From assembly GCF_010748935.1 (NCBI RefSeq), contig NZ_CP048796.1, positions 3,537,001 to 3,601,000 of the forward strand: 64,000 bases of DNA, given 5' to 3'. A model generated the notes under the pieces. It did not search any database. It saw only the letters and a program-made list of their open reading frames with translations, and was not told where the DNA came from. Source of the DNA: Providencia vermicola. GTDB lineage: Bacteria > Pseudomonadota > Gammaproteobacteria > Enterobacterales > Enterobacteriaceae. Shown here one piece after another: positions 27,408-36,294 of the stretch (the first letter of the stretch is position 1; every line of letters begins with the position of its first letter). The translations under genes and the position numbers were made by a program.

Positions 27408-28040
27408 TTACTCATAAATCATTTCAAAGGCGATCAGTGCTGAATACGCACCCGGTTCTAATGGCCCAGAGGTTCTTACTGGAGTCACATAATAGGTCAG
27501 CTTATCTTGTCCAGAAGCTAGCAATATAGGGTTACTTTCTTGACCTAATGGCAAGGTTTGACCTTGGCTATCACTAAGCACTAAGCCTATGCCTTGTGCG
27601 CCATTCACTCGCGCATAGTTCGGCATAAACGGAACCGTGGGGGCTAAAAAACGCACTTTGACTGCGGGTTGCGTTGAACTCCAAGCCGTTTGCCCTGTTT
27701 GGACGTTTTCTAGTGACGTTGGTGTTTCTAAACAATCCAGTAACTCAATTTGAAAGGGGATAGGACGGCCTTGCCCCCCCGTACCTTTAAAATCCGCCGT
27801 TTCAGCGTTGCCGAGTAAGACAGATTGATAACTTGAAGTCATTGCTAATCGGCATGGGCTTTCAGTCAATGAACCAGACACATAGAGCACACCATGTTGA
27901 CCATCGGTATTCCAATTATCGACAGGACGGTACAAAGCACGGTTATTATCATCTGCAAATGCAGATAAGCTACTTGCCCCTGCAAATAAGCAAGCTAAAA
28001 GGCTGTTGCGAATATGCTGAGTCAATTTTTGTTGAGTCAT
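27408..28040 (-). CDS. Fimbrial minor subunit (MrpE-like)
   Basis: A 210-aa pilin from ATG 28040, which follows GGAGAG; upstream codons lack a ribosome site. Signal peptide ends SLSAFA. The ESPCRLAM...LLDCLE cysteine pair and terminal YSALIAFEMIYE match fimbrial subunits of the MR/P operon. It is larger than the average pilin, with a Pro-rich segment around residues 130-150. Located between the chaperone gene and the MrpF-like gene. Confidence 0.8.
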   Translation of the reverse strand: MTQQKLTQHIRNSLLACLFAGASSLSAFADDNNRALYRPVDNWNTDGQHGVLYVSGSLTESPCRLAMTSSYQSVLLGNAETADFKGTGGQGRPIPFQIELLDCLETPTSLENVQTGQTAWSSTQPAVKVRFLAPTVPFMPNYARVNGAQGIGLVLSDSQGQTLPLGQESNPILLASGQDKLTYYVTPVRTSGPLEPGAYSALIAFEMIYE

Positions 28041-28084
28041 GGTTCTCTCCTTTCCATTCATGCCGACAGGCCTGAGATAATCGA

Positions 28085-28825
28085 TTATTTTGTTTCAGTA
28101 ACAACCTGACAGCTTGATGCCTGACAACGGAAATTCAGCTCTGGACGACCACCGTAATCATTGATATACGTCAGTACCGGTGAGTTACCCAGCTTACTAG
28201 CACTTACCCCGAGATTTTCACTCGCAAAAGGCGCAACCATCACTGGCGTAAAATCTTTTGCGTCGGATTTTGCGGTTGCGCCAGCATTAATAATGGTGAC
28301 GTAGTAAGGCGTTGGGTTCTTCAACATCACCGTTTCACCCTGTTTTTCTAAAGTGAGTTTATCTTGCGCTGGTGCGGCATTTTTCTCAGGAATAATGGCT
28401 TTTGGGCGATAAAACAACTTCACTCGAGTTTGTAAAGCAATTTGCAATGTGTTCGGCTTATCGCTTTTGGGTGGAATTTCACGCAAGTTAAAGTAAAACA
28501 AACTCTCACGGTCATTAGGCAGCATATTGGCTGCTGGCAATGCTTCAATTTTGACTTGGCTTGATTTACCGGGCTCTAAGCGTTGAACAGGCGGTAATAC
28601 CACCAGTGGTGAGTTGATTTTTTCGCCTTCTGCGTTTTCCATCCAACCTTGAGCCAAGTAAGGCAACTGCTTATTGTTATTGGAAATATTTAATGAGATG
28701 GATTTTTGACCGCCATCATAAATGACGCGGGTGCGATCCATTGATACCGCTGCATGTGCAACCGAAGAACACAGAACAAGACCCGTTAAACTTGCAACAA
28801 CACTGAGTTGAGTTATCTTTTTCAT
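28085..28825 (-). CDS. mrpD: Periplasmic fimbrial chaperone (PapD/MrpD type)
   Basis: A 246-aa exported protein: signal peptide ends SSVAHA; the first Ig-like domain includes the subunit-binding strand (SQVKIEALP) and the FYFNLREIPPKS signature of PapD-family chaperones. The second domain ends with two Cys (FRCQASSCQV). It delivers folded subunits to the usher by donor-strand complementation. I use ATG at 28825 to start at the signal peptide. Follows the usher gene by about 160 bases. Confidence 0.9.
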   Translation of the reverse strand: MKKITQLSVVASLTGLVLCSSVAHAAVSMDRTRVIYDGGQKSISLNISNNNKQLPYLAQGWMENAEGEKINSPLVVLPPVQRLEPGKSSQVKIEALPAANMLPNDRESLFYFNLREIPPKSDKPNTLQIALQTRVKLFYRPKAIIPEKNAAPAQDKLTLEKQGETVMLKNPTPYYVTIINAGATAKSDAKDFTPVMVAPFASENLGVSASKLGNSPVLTYINDYGGRPELNFRCQASSCQVVTETK

Positions 28826-28988
28826 GCTGTAGTAACCTATTTTTTGTTGCTCGGTTAATCTTCCGAGCAACCTATTTACATTAAAAACCGATTGTTAATC
28901 ACACTTAACGTTGCGTAATTTCTTGAGGCTGAGTACTCGCAGCCACAATAGGGACACAAGGTAATAACAGCGCTTGTTCAAGTGAGCC

Positions 28989-31448
28989 TTACTGTGCAGG
29001 GAAAGTCACTTTACAGGCCTTATTTTCGCCCCATGTCACCGTCATCGCATCCCCTGGATTTATACCGCTGATATAAGCACTACCCGCATCCCCGACAATG
29101 CCTGTATTTTGGTCTTTGGCATTTTTTACCTGCGCACCAAACGGTGGATGTGAACCATCAGTCAAACTTAGAATCGTCATGGCTTTCTGACCTGATACCA
29201 CCTCAAAGCGGCGGAAGCCAACCGCTCCTTCGGTCATAGTAGCTTGTACCACGGACTGCTGGGCATCCACGTTATCTGGCAGTTTATTCAAATCAATCTG
29301 TGCTTTACTGCGGTAGTAGCTGTTCACATCACCCACGACCGCTTTACCAAACATATTAGATTCTACTGGAGCCCCAAAACCTTTGATTGGTACGCCTGCG
29401 ACGCCATCAGTATCCACCACCATACGTGTCCCCCCCATCGAGTTCACACGATGGAAGCCTCCACCTTCAGCCGTCATGGTAAAACCACCTGATGCCGATA
29501 AACCATAGGCACTGTATTGACCATGTTGATAGCTGGCATTAGCACTGACCCGAGCAATGTCTGCTTGATGGTTAACAAATGCACTGGTTGAAGCCCCGTA
29601 ACGGCTACTCCCCGCACTGACTTGATAGGTCGTACGGTCATCAATGCGGTCATAATAAGTAGCACGGTTAGTGGTATCATTACGGCTAGTATTTAATGAG
29701 TAACCAACGCTACCCGTATTTCCCCAAGGGAAAGAGAGTGACAGATAAGCACTATCATCATTCACACCGTTATAAACACTGCGGTTTGCTGATAAGTTAA
29801 TGCTGATATTTTTAATCGAGCCAATATCCATATACTTCGAGAGCATCACACTGTAATAATCATTACTTGGACGATCCCAATAGGTTTGGTGGTTATAGTT
29901 GGCATACAGAGACACCCCCGCGTCACGGAAGTTTTTGTTAACGGAGATCGTATACAGCTCTTTACTTCCGCCGTAACGTACGCCGGTTTCTTTCGCATTC
30001 AAGTAATCTGACATTGACATAAAGTCACGTTCAGAGAAGCGATAGCCCGCAAACTGCACTTGGCTATCGTACTGTTCAAAACGCTTTGAATAGTTAACAC
30101 GGTATGAACCACCACTAATGGTGCTTTCACCCGGTAAACGTGCAAAAGACTGCGTTACGTCAAAAGAGACGGCACCAAAGGCCAGTAAGTCACGTCCGAT
30201 ACCTGCTGATAAGGCATTATAGTTTTGACTATTTAAGCTCCCACCAAACAGTGACCAACCGTTGTTGACCCCCCAAGAGAACTCCCCTGTTAAGAAGCTA
30301 TTCCCTTGACTATGACGGTCATAATTAGTTGGTTGACCTAACGCTAATTTATATTGAACCTGACCCGGACGCGTTAAGTACGGTAGATTTGCCGTATCAA
30401 CTTGGAATTCTTGTACAGAACCATCTTCTTCTTTAATCGTGACATCAAGTTTACCGTTGATAGCATCACTCAGGTCTTGGATCCTAAATGGCCCCGGTGC
30501 GACTTGAGTTTCATATAAAATTCGTCCTTGCTGACTCACCGTGACGGTTGCGTTAGTTTTGGCGATACCTGTCACTTCCGGTGCATAGCCACGTAAGCTT
30601 GGTGGCATCATATTGTTATCTGAACGCAAACTTGCCCCTGTAAAACGGAAGCTGTCAAACATATTCGATTCAAGATAATCTTCACCCAGCGTTAATTTAG
30701 CTTGCAATGTTGGAACTGCACGATAAGCGTAGAAACGGTTCCATTGGAAATCTTTATCTGTTCCTGCGTTTTTACCATTTTGATGGCTTAAACGACCCTG
30801 CCAATCTGCACGCAAGCGCCATGCACCTGCGTTAATCCCCACAACGCCATTACCATTCACTTGATAACTGTTGTTACCACCTTTACGGTAAGAGTTATTT
30901 GCATTGGCATTGATACTGTAATCAGCCAGAATCGCTGGAATACCATCATCCCAACGCGAGGGAGGATCCCAATTAGGTGCCGTATACTCCATATAGGCTT
31001 GTGGAATACTGACATACAGTGATGACGTTGCGAGATCACCGCGGATCTGCATGCCTGGTAGACTTTCAGGGTTTAAACACTGCCCATCATGCCACCACGT
31101 TAACTCTTTTAGCGATGATGAGGTCAAAGCAAGTTGATTAATATATTCAGGCGCTAAACAGGCTACACTGCCTTCCGGATCATTCTCGGGAACATAAAAT
31201 GGCACACTGATTTCAGGTAATGTTTCATCATTCACTTTCAGTGTTAATGAATAAGTTCCTGGCATAATATGACCAGCGCGCGCAAACTGATTTAAATCAA
31301 TGTTACTTTTGTCTTCGAGGTCTAATACATCGGTATTAAATTGAATAGCTTCTGCCGCTATAACAGGTAAAGCGACCCCGTGAAGCGCCATCGCAATAAT
31401 CACGCTCAACAAGCGAGGCTTTGGTAAACAAGCATTGAACAAAGACAT
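28989..31448 (-). CDS. mrpC: Outer-membrane fimbrial usher (MrpC/FimD family)
   Basis: An 819-aa usher. The N-terminal chaperone-binding domain is seen as IQFNTDVLDLEDKSNIDLNQFARAGHIMPGTYSL. The beta-barrel has the family strand LRGYAPEVTGIAKTNATVTV and the plug-like RILYETQVAPGPF segment. C-terminal domains end FGAQVKNAKDQNTGIVGDAG...KACKVTFPAQ. I choose ATG at 31448 because AGGGATGT lies nine bases before it. It catalyses ordered subunit export and assembly. Confidence 0.93.
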   Translation of the reverse strand: MSLFNACLPKPRLLSVIIAMALHGVALPVIAAEAIQFNTDVLDLEDKSNIDLNQFARAGHIMPGTYSLTLKVNDETLPEISVPFYVPENDPEGSVACLAPEYINQLALTSSSLKELTWWHDGQCLNPESLPGMQIRGDLATSSLYVSIPQAYMEYTAPNWDPPSRWDDGIPAILADYSINANANNSYRKGGNNSYQVNGNGVVGINAGAWRLRADWQGRLSHQNGKNAGTDKDFQWNRFYAYRAVPTLQAKLTLGEDYLESNMFDSFRFTGASLRSDNNMMPPSLRGYAPEVTGIAKTNATVTVSQQGRILYETQVAPGPFRIQDLSDAINGKLDVTIKEEDGSVQEFQVDTANLPYLTRPGQVQYKLALGQPTNYDRHSQGNSFLTGEFSWGVNNGWSLFGGSLNSQNYNALSAGIGRDLLAFGAVSFDVTQSFARLPGESTISGGSYRVNYSKRFEQYDSQVQFAGYRFSERDFMSMSDYLNAKETGVRYGGSKELYTISVNKNFRDAGVSLYANYNHQTYWDRPSNDYYSVMLSKYMDIGSIKNISINLSANRSVYNGVNDDSAYLSLSFPWGNTGSVGYSLNTSRNDTTNRATYYDRIDDRTTYQVSAGSSRYGASTSAFVNHQADIARVSANASYQHGQYSAYGLSASGGFTMTAEGGGFHRVNSMGGTRMVVDTDGVAGVPIKGFGAPVESNMFGKAVVGDVNSYYRSKAQIDLNKLPDNVDAQQSVVQATMTEGAVGFRRFEVVSGQKAMTILSLTDGSHPPFGAQVKNAKDQNTGIVGDAGSAYISGINPGDAMTVTWGENKACKVTFPAQ

Positions 31449-31494
31449 AAGTAACATCCCTAAAATTCAGTATCAGGAAGAATCAGCATTTTTA

Positions 31495-32028
31495 TTAGTA
31501 GTAGTCGAGCTTAAAACGAATCGCTGTCTGGTATTCTCCTGGACGGAGCGGCGTTTCATCTGATACCAGTCTTAAACCATAATTAAGAATATAATTACCG
31601 GGTTTGATATCTTGTTTTGCTGTCGCTAAACCAGGTCTAACTATCTGTCCTGACGCATCTTGCAATGATAGAGCGACACCTTTTGCTGCACCTGAAACGC
31701 TGAACCATTCACCATTTGCAGGGCCATCAAAAGTGACAGAAAAAGTTTGCCAATTGTCGCCATCTTGGGGAGTTAATTGACAACCAATCAAGGTGATCGA
31801 AAAAGGCTGTATAGGTCCATGCCCAACTTGGCGTAACAAACCAATTGGTAAAATACCCATATCAATAGATTGCTCATAAGAGCCTGTATCAATGGCACAA
31901 GCGGTATCAACGATGCTACCTTGCATACTCACCTTACCCCAAAGTTCCCCTGGAGCCGCATGTACAGGCATTGCGCCTAATGCACTAACCGACAATAGTG
32001 CTGCCTTTAACAGTCCTGTTCGCTTCAC
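31495..32028 (-). CDS. mrpB: Fimbrial subunit (MrpB-like rod anchor/terminator)
   Basis: A 177-aa pilin. The best start is GTG at 32028, preceded by a near-perfect GGAGGTGATC ribosome site; in-frame ATGs upstream lack one. Signal peptide ends AMPVHA. Cys in VDTACAIDTG and LIGCQL, and an end TAIRFKLDYY. In MR/P fimbriae the second gene encodes the subunit that ends rod growth and anchors it. Role by position. Confidence 0.8.
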   Translation of the reverse strand: MKRTGLLKAALLSVSALGAMPVHAAPGELWGKVSMQGSIVDTACAIDTGSYEQSIDMGILPIGLLRQVGHGPIQPFSITLIGCQLTPQDGDNWQTFSVTFDGPANGEWFSVSGAAKGVALSLQDASGQIVRPGLATAKQDIKPGNYILNYGLRLVSDETPLRPGEYQTAIRFKLDYY

Positions 32029-32101
32029 GATCACCTCCATTACTGAATAAGTCATGAAGTGCAAAAGCACTTCATGACGTACATACCTTAATTTTTAAAA
32101 A

Positions 32102-32626
32102 TTAGTTGTATGCTAAAGTAAAGTTAGTCACCGCAGAGAAGTTGCCTGGAATAACAGTTGCACCAGCAAGGCCTTTCAGAGCAGCTTGGAATTTCAGTTC
32201 GTTGCTACCTTGAACATAGTTTTGAGTGCTACCAGCGTTAACATTGATTTGTGCGCTAGAAGAGTTCATGATTTTGACAGCTGCACCCGCTGCATCACCA
32301 GTGATTTGCAGTAAACCCGTGTTTGCTGCTTCGCCATCAACGGCTTCTGTACCCGCGAAAGTGATAGTTACTTGGTTATTTTTTTCCAAGTTACAACCTT
32401 CCAATTTAATAGAGAAAGGTTGCGCTGAAGATTCACCACCCGCAGCCAAAGTGACGTTAGAAACTTGGCCCAGCTCAACAGTCTGGTTTTCTTCACCTGG
32501 CGCGATTGAGCAAGGTGCTTCGATGATTGAACCGTTAAACGTTACAGTACCTGAGCCTGCATCAACAGCTAAAGCCGATGCACTTATTGCGCCAGAAATC
32601 AGGGTTGCTAAAATAATCTTTTTCAT
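32102..32626 (-). CDS. mrpA: Major fimbrial subunit (MrpA-like)
   Basis: A 174-aa pilin: signal peptide MKKIILATLISGAISASALA, Cys in IIEAPCSIAPG and LEGCNL, a low-complexity Ala/Gly-rich body and a terminal VTNFTLAYN strand. First structural gene of the operon, separated from the upstream regulator by a hairpin terminator. The major subunit makes the rod; its high expression fits its position and strong AAGGCGTAACC-type leader. Resembles Proteus MrpA. Confidence 0.88.
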   Translation of the reverse strand: MKKIILATLISGAISASALAVDAGSGTVTFNGSIIEAPCSIAPGEENQTVELGQVSNVTLAAGGESSAQPFSIKLEGCNLEKNNQVTITFAGTEAVDGEAANTGLLQITGDAAGAAVKIMNSSSAQINVNAGSTQNYVQGSNELKFQAALKGLAGATVIPGNFSAVTNFTLAYN

Positions 32627-32730
32627 ATTGGTTACGCCTTTACGATGAACACTAAAAAGAGCAAGCTATTAATAAGCTCACTTGGTTAAATAATTAATGG
32701 TATTTATTTTTAATAAATAAAAACAAATAG

Positions 32731-32756
32731 AATACTTTCTGAGAACAGAAAGTATT
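32731..32756 (-). terminator. Hairpin between the regulator gene and mrpA (attenuator)
   Basis: AATACTTTCTG and CAGAAAGTATT form a perfect 11-bp stem around an AGAA tetraloop. On the minus strand it runs into CTATTTGTTTTTATT. It lies downstream of the regulator gene and upstream of mrpA, so it could end regulator transcripts or attenuate read-through into the fimbrial genes. Confidence 0.7.
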
Positions 32757-32833
32757 TTCTTTATTCTCAGTTAAATTTAAAACTTTAAATAACTCAATAT
32801 TCTTCAGTGAAATATTAATCGACTACGTTAGCA

Positions 32834-33193
32834 TTAGCCGATTAAATTATTCATCTTTGCTGACAGAGCATTCTCACCTTTATAGTAAGGAGCTGGAGGC
32901 AAAAATAAATTAATATAATGAGAACTGACATTCTTTTCCATATCATTAATATTAAGATAAACCGAACTGAAGAAATTACTTAAACTACAATCTAACTCAT
33001 GTAAAATAACAAAGAGAGTATCAACATTAATATTGCAGACCCCTCTTTCATACCGAGATATTTGCTGCTGAGAGACATTTAATTTTTCAGCTAACTGTTT
33101 ACCCGTCAACCCTCGCTTCTTCCTTAAGCGAAATATCTCTTTTCCTACCGCAGTCATAAAAATACTTTTTGACACTTCTTGTTCCACTATCAT
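32834..33193 (-). CDS. XRE/MrpJ-type transcriptional regulator
   Basis: A 119-aa protein with a Cro/C1-type helix-turn-helix (residues 20-75: RLRKKRGLTGKQLAEKLNVSQQQISRYERG) and a short C-terminal tail. The SQQQ(I/V)SRYERG stretch is the recognition-helix motif of MrpJ, the Proteus fimbrial regulator that represses motility while fimbriae are made. In Proteus mrpJ is the last gene of the operon; here it comes first. A ribosome site (GGGAGCC) supports ATG at 33193. Confidence 0.85.
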   Translation of the reverse strand: MIVEQEVSKSIFMTAVGKEIFRLRKKRGLTGKQLAEKLNVSQQQISRYERGVCNINVDTLFVILHELDCSLSNFFSSVYLNINDMEKNVSSHYINLFLPPAPYYKGENALSAKMNNLIG

Positions 33194-33851
33194 ATTAGGC
33201 TCCCAATTCCTGATACAACTAACTTCATTTATTAAAGCCCGCTTGTACGAAAATGTTTATTGCCTCGCTTTGTTGCAAATAAATTTACTTTACCTGCCAC
33301 ATAAAATCAAACAAGCCAATATCTATCAAGCAGTTATTGATATAAGCTAAATATCCAAATAACGAGTAATCAGAGCACAAAAAATCACATTCCCCTGATA
33401 CATTCAACATTCTTATTAAGAAGGTACAAATTAGCCCAGAGCTTTATCTTGAAAAAATCCCAAAAAGATTGTTAAATAGATAAATAATTCTTAAATTTAC
33501 ACTTTTTCAGATATTAAGTAATAACACCTAGGTATGATAATGTGAAAAAATTTTATTTCGATAATTAAAATAAAGCAAATCCATTAAAATCAAATGGTTA
33601 TATGACAGCCTGCTTTTTATGTTTCCTTCTTTTTTGGATATTATATTTTGTAATATCTGTAATACAATTTTAATAACACTAATTATTCAACATTAAATGA
33701 GATAGAAAACTTATTTTTATTGAACATTTATTTTTTTATTTATATTCTGATAGAATCCTTCTTAATTAAGAAAAATTATCATTAATACCTAATCCACTTT
33801 GGAAAAGTCATCATTAAGTGAAGGTGGCTTACTTATTTTCGAGATCTTATT
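33194..33851 (+). other. Fimbrial control region, AT-rich, no gene
   Basis: About 660 bases between the divergent MrpJ-like and FKBP genes. I see no coding frame. It should hold the promoter of the fimbrial operon and of the FKBP-lipoprotein pair. In Proteus the MR/P promoter sits on an invertible element; I looked for flanking inverted repeats and found none that I could be sure of, and there is no recombinase gene here. Confidence 0.5.
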
Positions 33852-35036
33852 ATGAATAAAATCATTCACTATATCGCTTATTTGTCGATAACCTCATCAA
33901 GTTTTATCTTTTCACATTCTCTATCAGCAAATGAAAATCAACTTCCTGGGTTATTAAAGTTTGCTAATGAGTATGAAGAAAAAAAACGGTTGAACGGTAT
34001 TAAGGAGAACCAACCTTATGATGATGAAGAAAGTGGAATTCAATTACCTCAACTAAAACTGAAGATACTCAACCAGAAAATTCAGGCATTAAGTATTAAT
34101 GAGAGACAGTATAAAATACGAATTCAACAACAAGAGAAAGAGCTATTACAAGCTAAGATGAATAAAATTAATGATGACTTATCAATTTTATTGAACAAGC
34201 AAAATATGCAACTAAAGTTACAACAACAAGAAAAACTACAGTCTCAAATAGAAGAATCTCTAAATAAATCCAAAAATGACAATCTTAATTTGAGCAACAA
34301 TATAAAATTATTAAGTCAAAGACTCGAAGAATCAGAAAAAGCACAAAAAATAGCAATCGAACAAGCGCTATCTCTCAAACAACCCATAGCGGTTGAAAAA
34401 TTAAAAGGCAGTGAAGCTTTAAAACAAGCTTATGCTGCCGGTATTGCTATTGGCCAAGATGCAATGACTATCCATAAAGAGAATCAATCTTTTGGTCAAG
34501 ATATGGATAAAAAAGCATATTTAGCCGGTATTACCGATGCTATTGAGGGTCGCTCTTTACTTTCACCAACCGAATTACAGACAGCATTAATTGCCTCTAA
34601 TTCAGCAGTCACAAAAAATCGTGATGCTAAAAAAGAAGAACAAACTAAACTGGCAAAAAACTTTTTATCTAATTGGTCAAAACAAAAAGGCGTTGTTTCT
34701 GACCCGCTAGGCTATTCCTATAAAATTAACTATGTAGGGCAAGGTAAAATTCAAGAAAACGATACCGTTAGTATTGTTGTAAAAGAGTCATTATTAGATG
34801 GTACCGTGGTAAGTGACATGGATTTACAAGACAAATCACTAACACTCCCTTTAGACAGTTATCCTCCTCTCTTCCAATCAGCAATTAAGCATTTACAAAA
34901 TCATGGGGAAATCACTTTTATTGTCCCGCCTGAATTAGCCTATGGTGATGAAGGTTATCCACCGGCAGTACCGCCTGGAGCATCCATTATGTATACCTTA
35001 CGTATTGCCGATATAAAACCGACAACAGCACGTTAA
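33852..35036 (+). CDS. Periplasmic FKBP-type peptidyl-prolyl isomerase with coiled coil
   Basis: A 394-aa exported protein: signal peptide (ending SLSANE), a long Gln/Lys/Glu-rich coiled coil (about residues 65-185), an FKBP N-terminal dimerisation-like region (GSEALKQAYAAGIAIGQD, then AYLAGITDAIEG), and a C-terminal FKBP domain. The last part has LPLDSYPPLFQSAI, FIVPPELAYGDEGYP and PPGASIMYTLRIADI, the FkpA/Mip signature. E. coli FkpA is 270 aa, so the coiled coil is an insertion. It precedes a Sel1 lipoprotein by eight bases and lies divergent from the fimbrial operon, suggesting a job in envelope protein folding. Confidence 0.85.
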   Translation: MNKIIHYIAYLSITSSSFIFSHSLSANENQLPGLLKFANEYEEKKRLNGIKENQPYDDEESGIQLPQLKLKILNQKIQALSINERQYKIRIQQQEKELLQAKMNKINDDLSILLNKQNMQLKLQQQEKLQSQIEESLNKSKNDNLNLSNNIKLLSQRLEESEKAQKIAIEQALSLKQPIAVEKLKGSEALKQAYAAGIAIGQDAMTIHKENQSFGQDMDKKAYLAGITDAIEGRSLLSPTELQTALIASNSAVTKNRDAKKEEQTKLAKNFLSNWSKQKGVVSDPLGYSYKINYVGQGKIQENDTVSIVVKESLLDGTVVSDMDLQDKSLTLPLDSYPPLFQSAIKHLQNHGEITFIVPPELAYGDEGYPPAVPPGASIMYTLRIADIKPTTAR

Positions 35037-35044
35037 TATCAGAA

Positions 35045-36076
35045 ATGGCTATGAGAATATCAATCTTAATTTTTTCTATAATAGTTTCAGTTTTGGTTGT
35101 AGGTTGTGGTGATAATGCCTCTCCTGAAAGTTCACAATCAGCCGAAACAGCGTCACCTTCTATTGATGCTAAAAACAGCTTTATGGAAGGCCTAGCCCAT
35201 TATAACGCTGATCCCCCTAATTACTCACAGGCTGCCAAATATTTTAAACAAGCCGCCGAACATGGTAACCAAGACGCCCAACTTTATTTAGCAGCATTAT
35301 TTGAATCAGGATTAGGTGTAGAACAATCATGGTCAGAAGCAGTCCATTGGTTTAAAGAAGCCGCTATACAAGGTAACTTACCCGCCCAATATCAATTAGG
35401 TTTGATTTATGAAAAGGGGGAAGGAGTCGAGAAATCACGTAGCCAAGCATTGTATTGGCTAACTCTTGCTGCTGAGCAAGGGGACCCAGATGCACAGCAC
35501 CAATTAGGTTGGCTATATATGGAAGAAAATGAAAGCAATCAAACCTCACAACAATCTGCCATGAAATGGTTTAAAGCCGCCGCTGAGCAAGGGCATGCAT
35601 CCGCACAAAATATGCTAGGCTGGTTATATGAAAATGGTGCAGATGGGCAACCGAATATCAGTGAAGCATTAAAATGGTATCAAGCAGCGGCAAACCAAGA
35701 TAATCCATATGCATTAAATAACCTAGGGTGGTTTTATTGGGAAGGTAAATCAGGGATCACTGATAAAGAAAAAGCATTGAACTACTTTATTCAGGCCGCA
35801 GAGTTAGGTGATAAAGATGCACAATTAAACCTTGGCTTAATTTATTATCAAGGTGATGGGATTCCTGCTTCAATTGAAAAAGCTCAAAAATGGTTTATGC
35901 GCTCAGCAGAGCAAGGTAATGCTTATGCACAATATAATTTAGGGTGGTTAATGCAAAAAGGTGAAGTAGAAAATGCTTCACCCTATGCCGCACGCTACTA
36001 TTTTGAGCTGGCTTGTAAGGGGGGTTTAGAAAAAGCTTGTTTAGAATTGGAAAGGCAAAGCTCTACCCATTTTTAG
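35045..36076 (+). CDS. Sel1-repeat lipoprotein
   Basis: A 343-aa protein with a lipoprotein signal (VSVLVVGC, Cys at about residue 21), a short Ser-rich linker and seven or eight Sel1-like repeats of about 36 residues, each with the A..Q.LG..Y..G.G....A..W...AA..G pattern (for example AQYQLGLIYEKGEGVEKSRSQ). Such repeats are protein-binding solenoids. Translated with the upstream FKBP gene, so the pair may form a periplasmic chaperone-like unit at the envelope. Confidence 0.88.
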   Translation: MAMRISILIFSIIVSVLVVGCGDNASPESSQSAETASPSIDAKNSFMEGLAHYNADPPNYSQAAKYFKQAAEHGNQDAQLYLAALFESGLGVEQSWSEAVHWFKEAAIQGNLPAQYQLGLIYEKGEGVEKSRSQALYWLTLAAEQGDPDAQHQLGWLYMEENESNQTSQQSAMKWFKAAAEQGHASAQNMLGWLYENGADGQPNISEALKWYQAAANQDNPYALNNLGWFYWEGKSGITDKEKALNYFIQAAELGDKDAQLNLGLIYYQGDGIPASIEKAQKWFMRSAEQGNAYAQYNLGWLMQKGEVENASPYAARYYFELACKGGLEKACLELERQSSTHF

Positions 36077-36294
36077 AATCTATAGCCGTGAGTTTAAATG
36101 GGCTCACGGTCTCCCTCTTTCTACATTGATTCCGTTTACTTCTTATACCTACTCCGTATATCACCATAAAATCCTAATATTCGTTCTTTAGAATGATAGT
36201 CACTATCCGTAATTTCGCACTAAAATCGACCGTGATTTAACCTTTATTTAACAAATATCATAAAATAATATTCATTATTGACCGAGGTGCTAAT

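Noticed and set aside
33194-33851. Invertible fimbrial promoter element
   Set aside because: No clear flanking inverted repeats and no tyrosine recombinase (MrpI) gene in the window.
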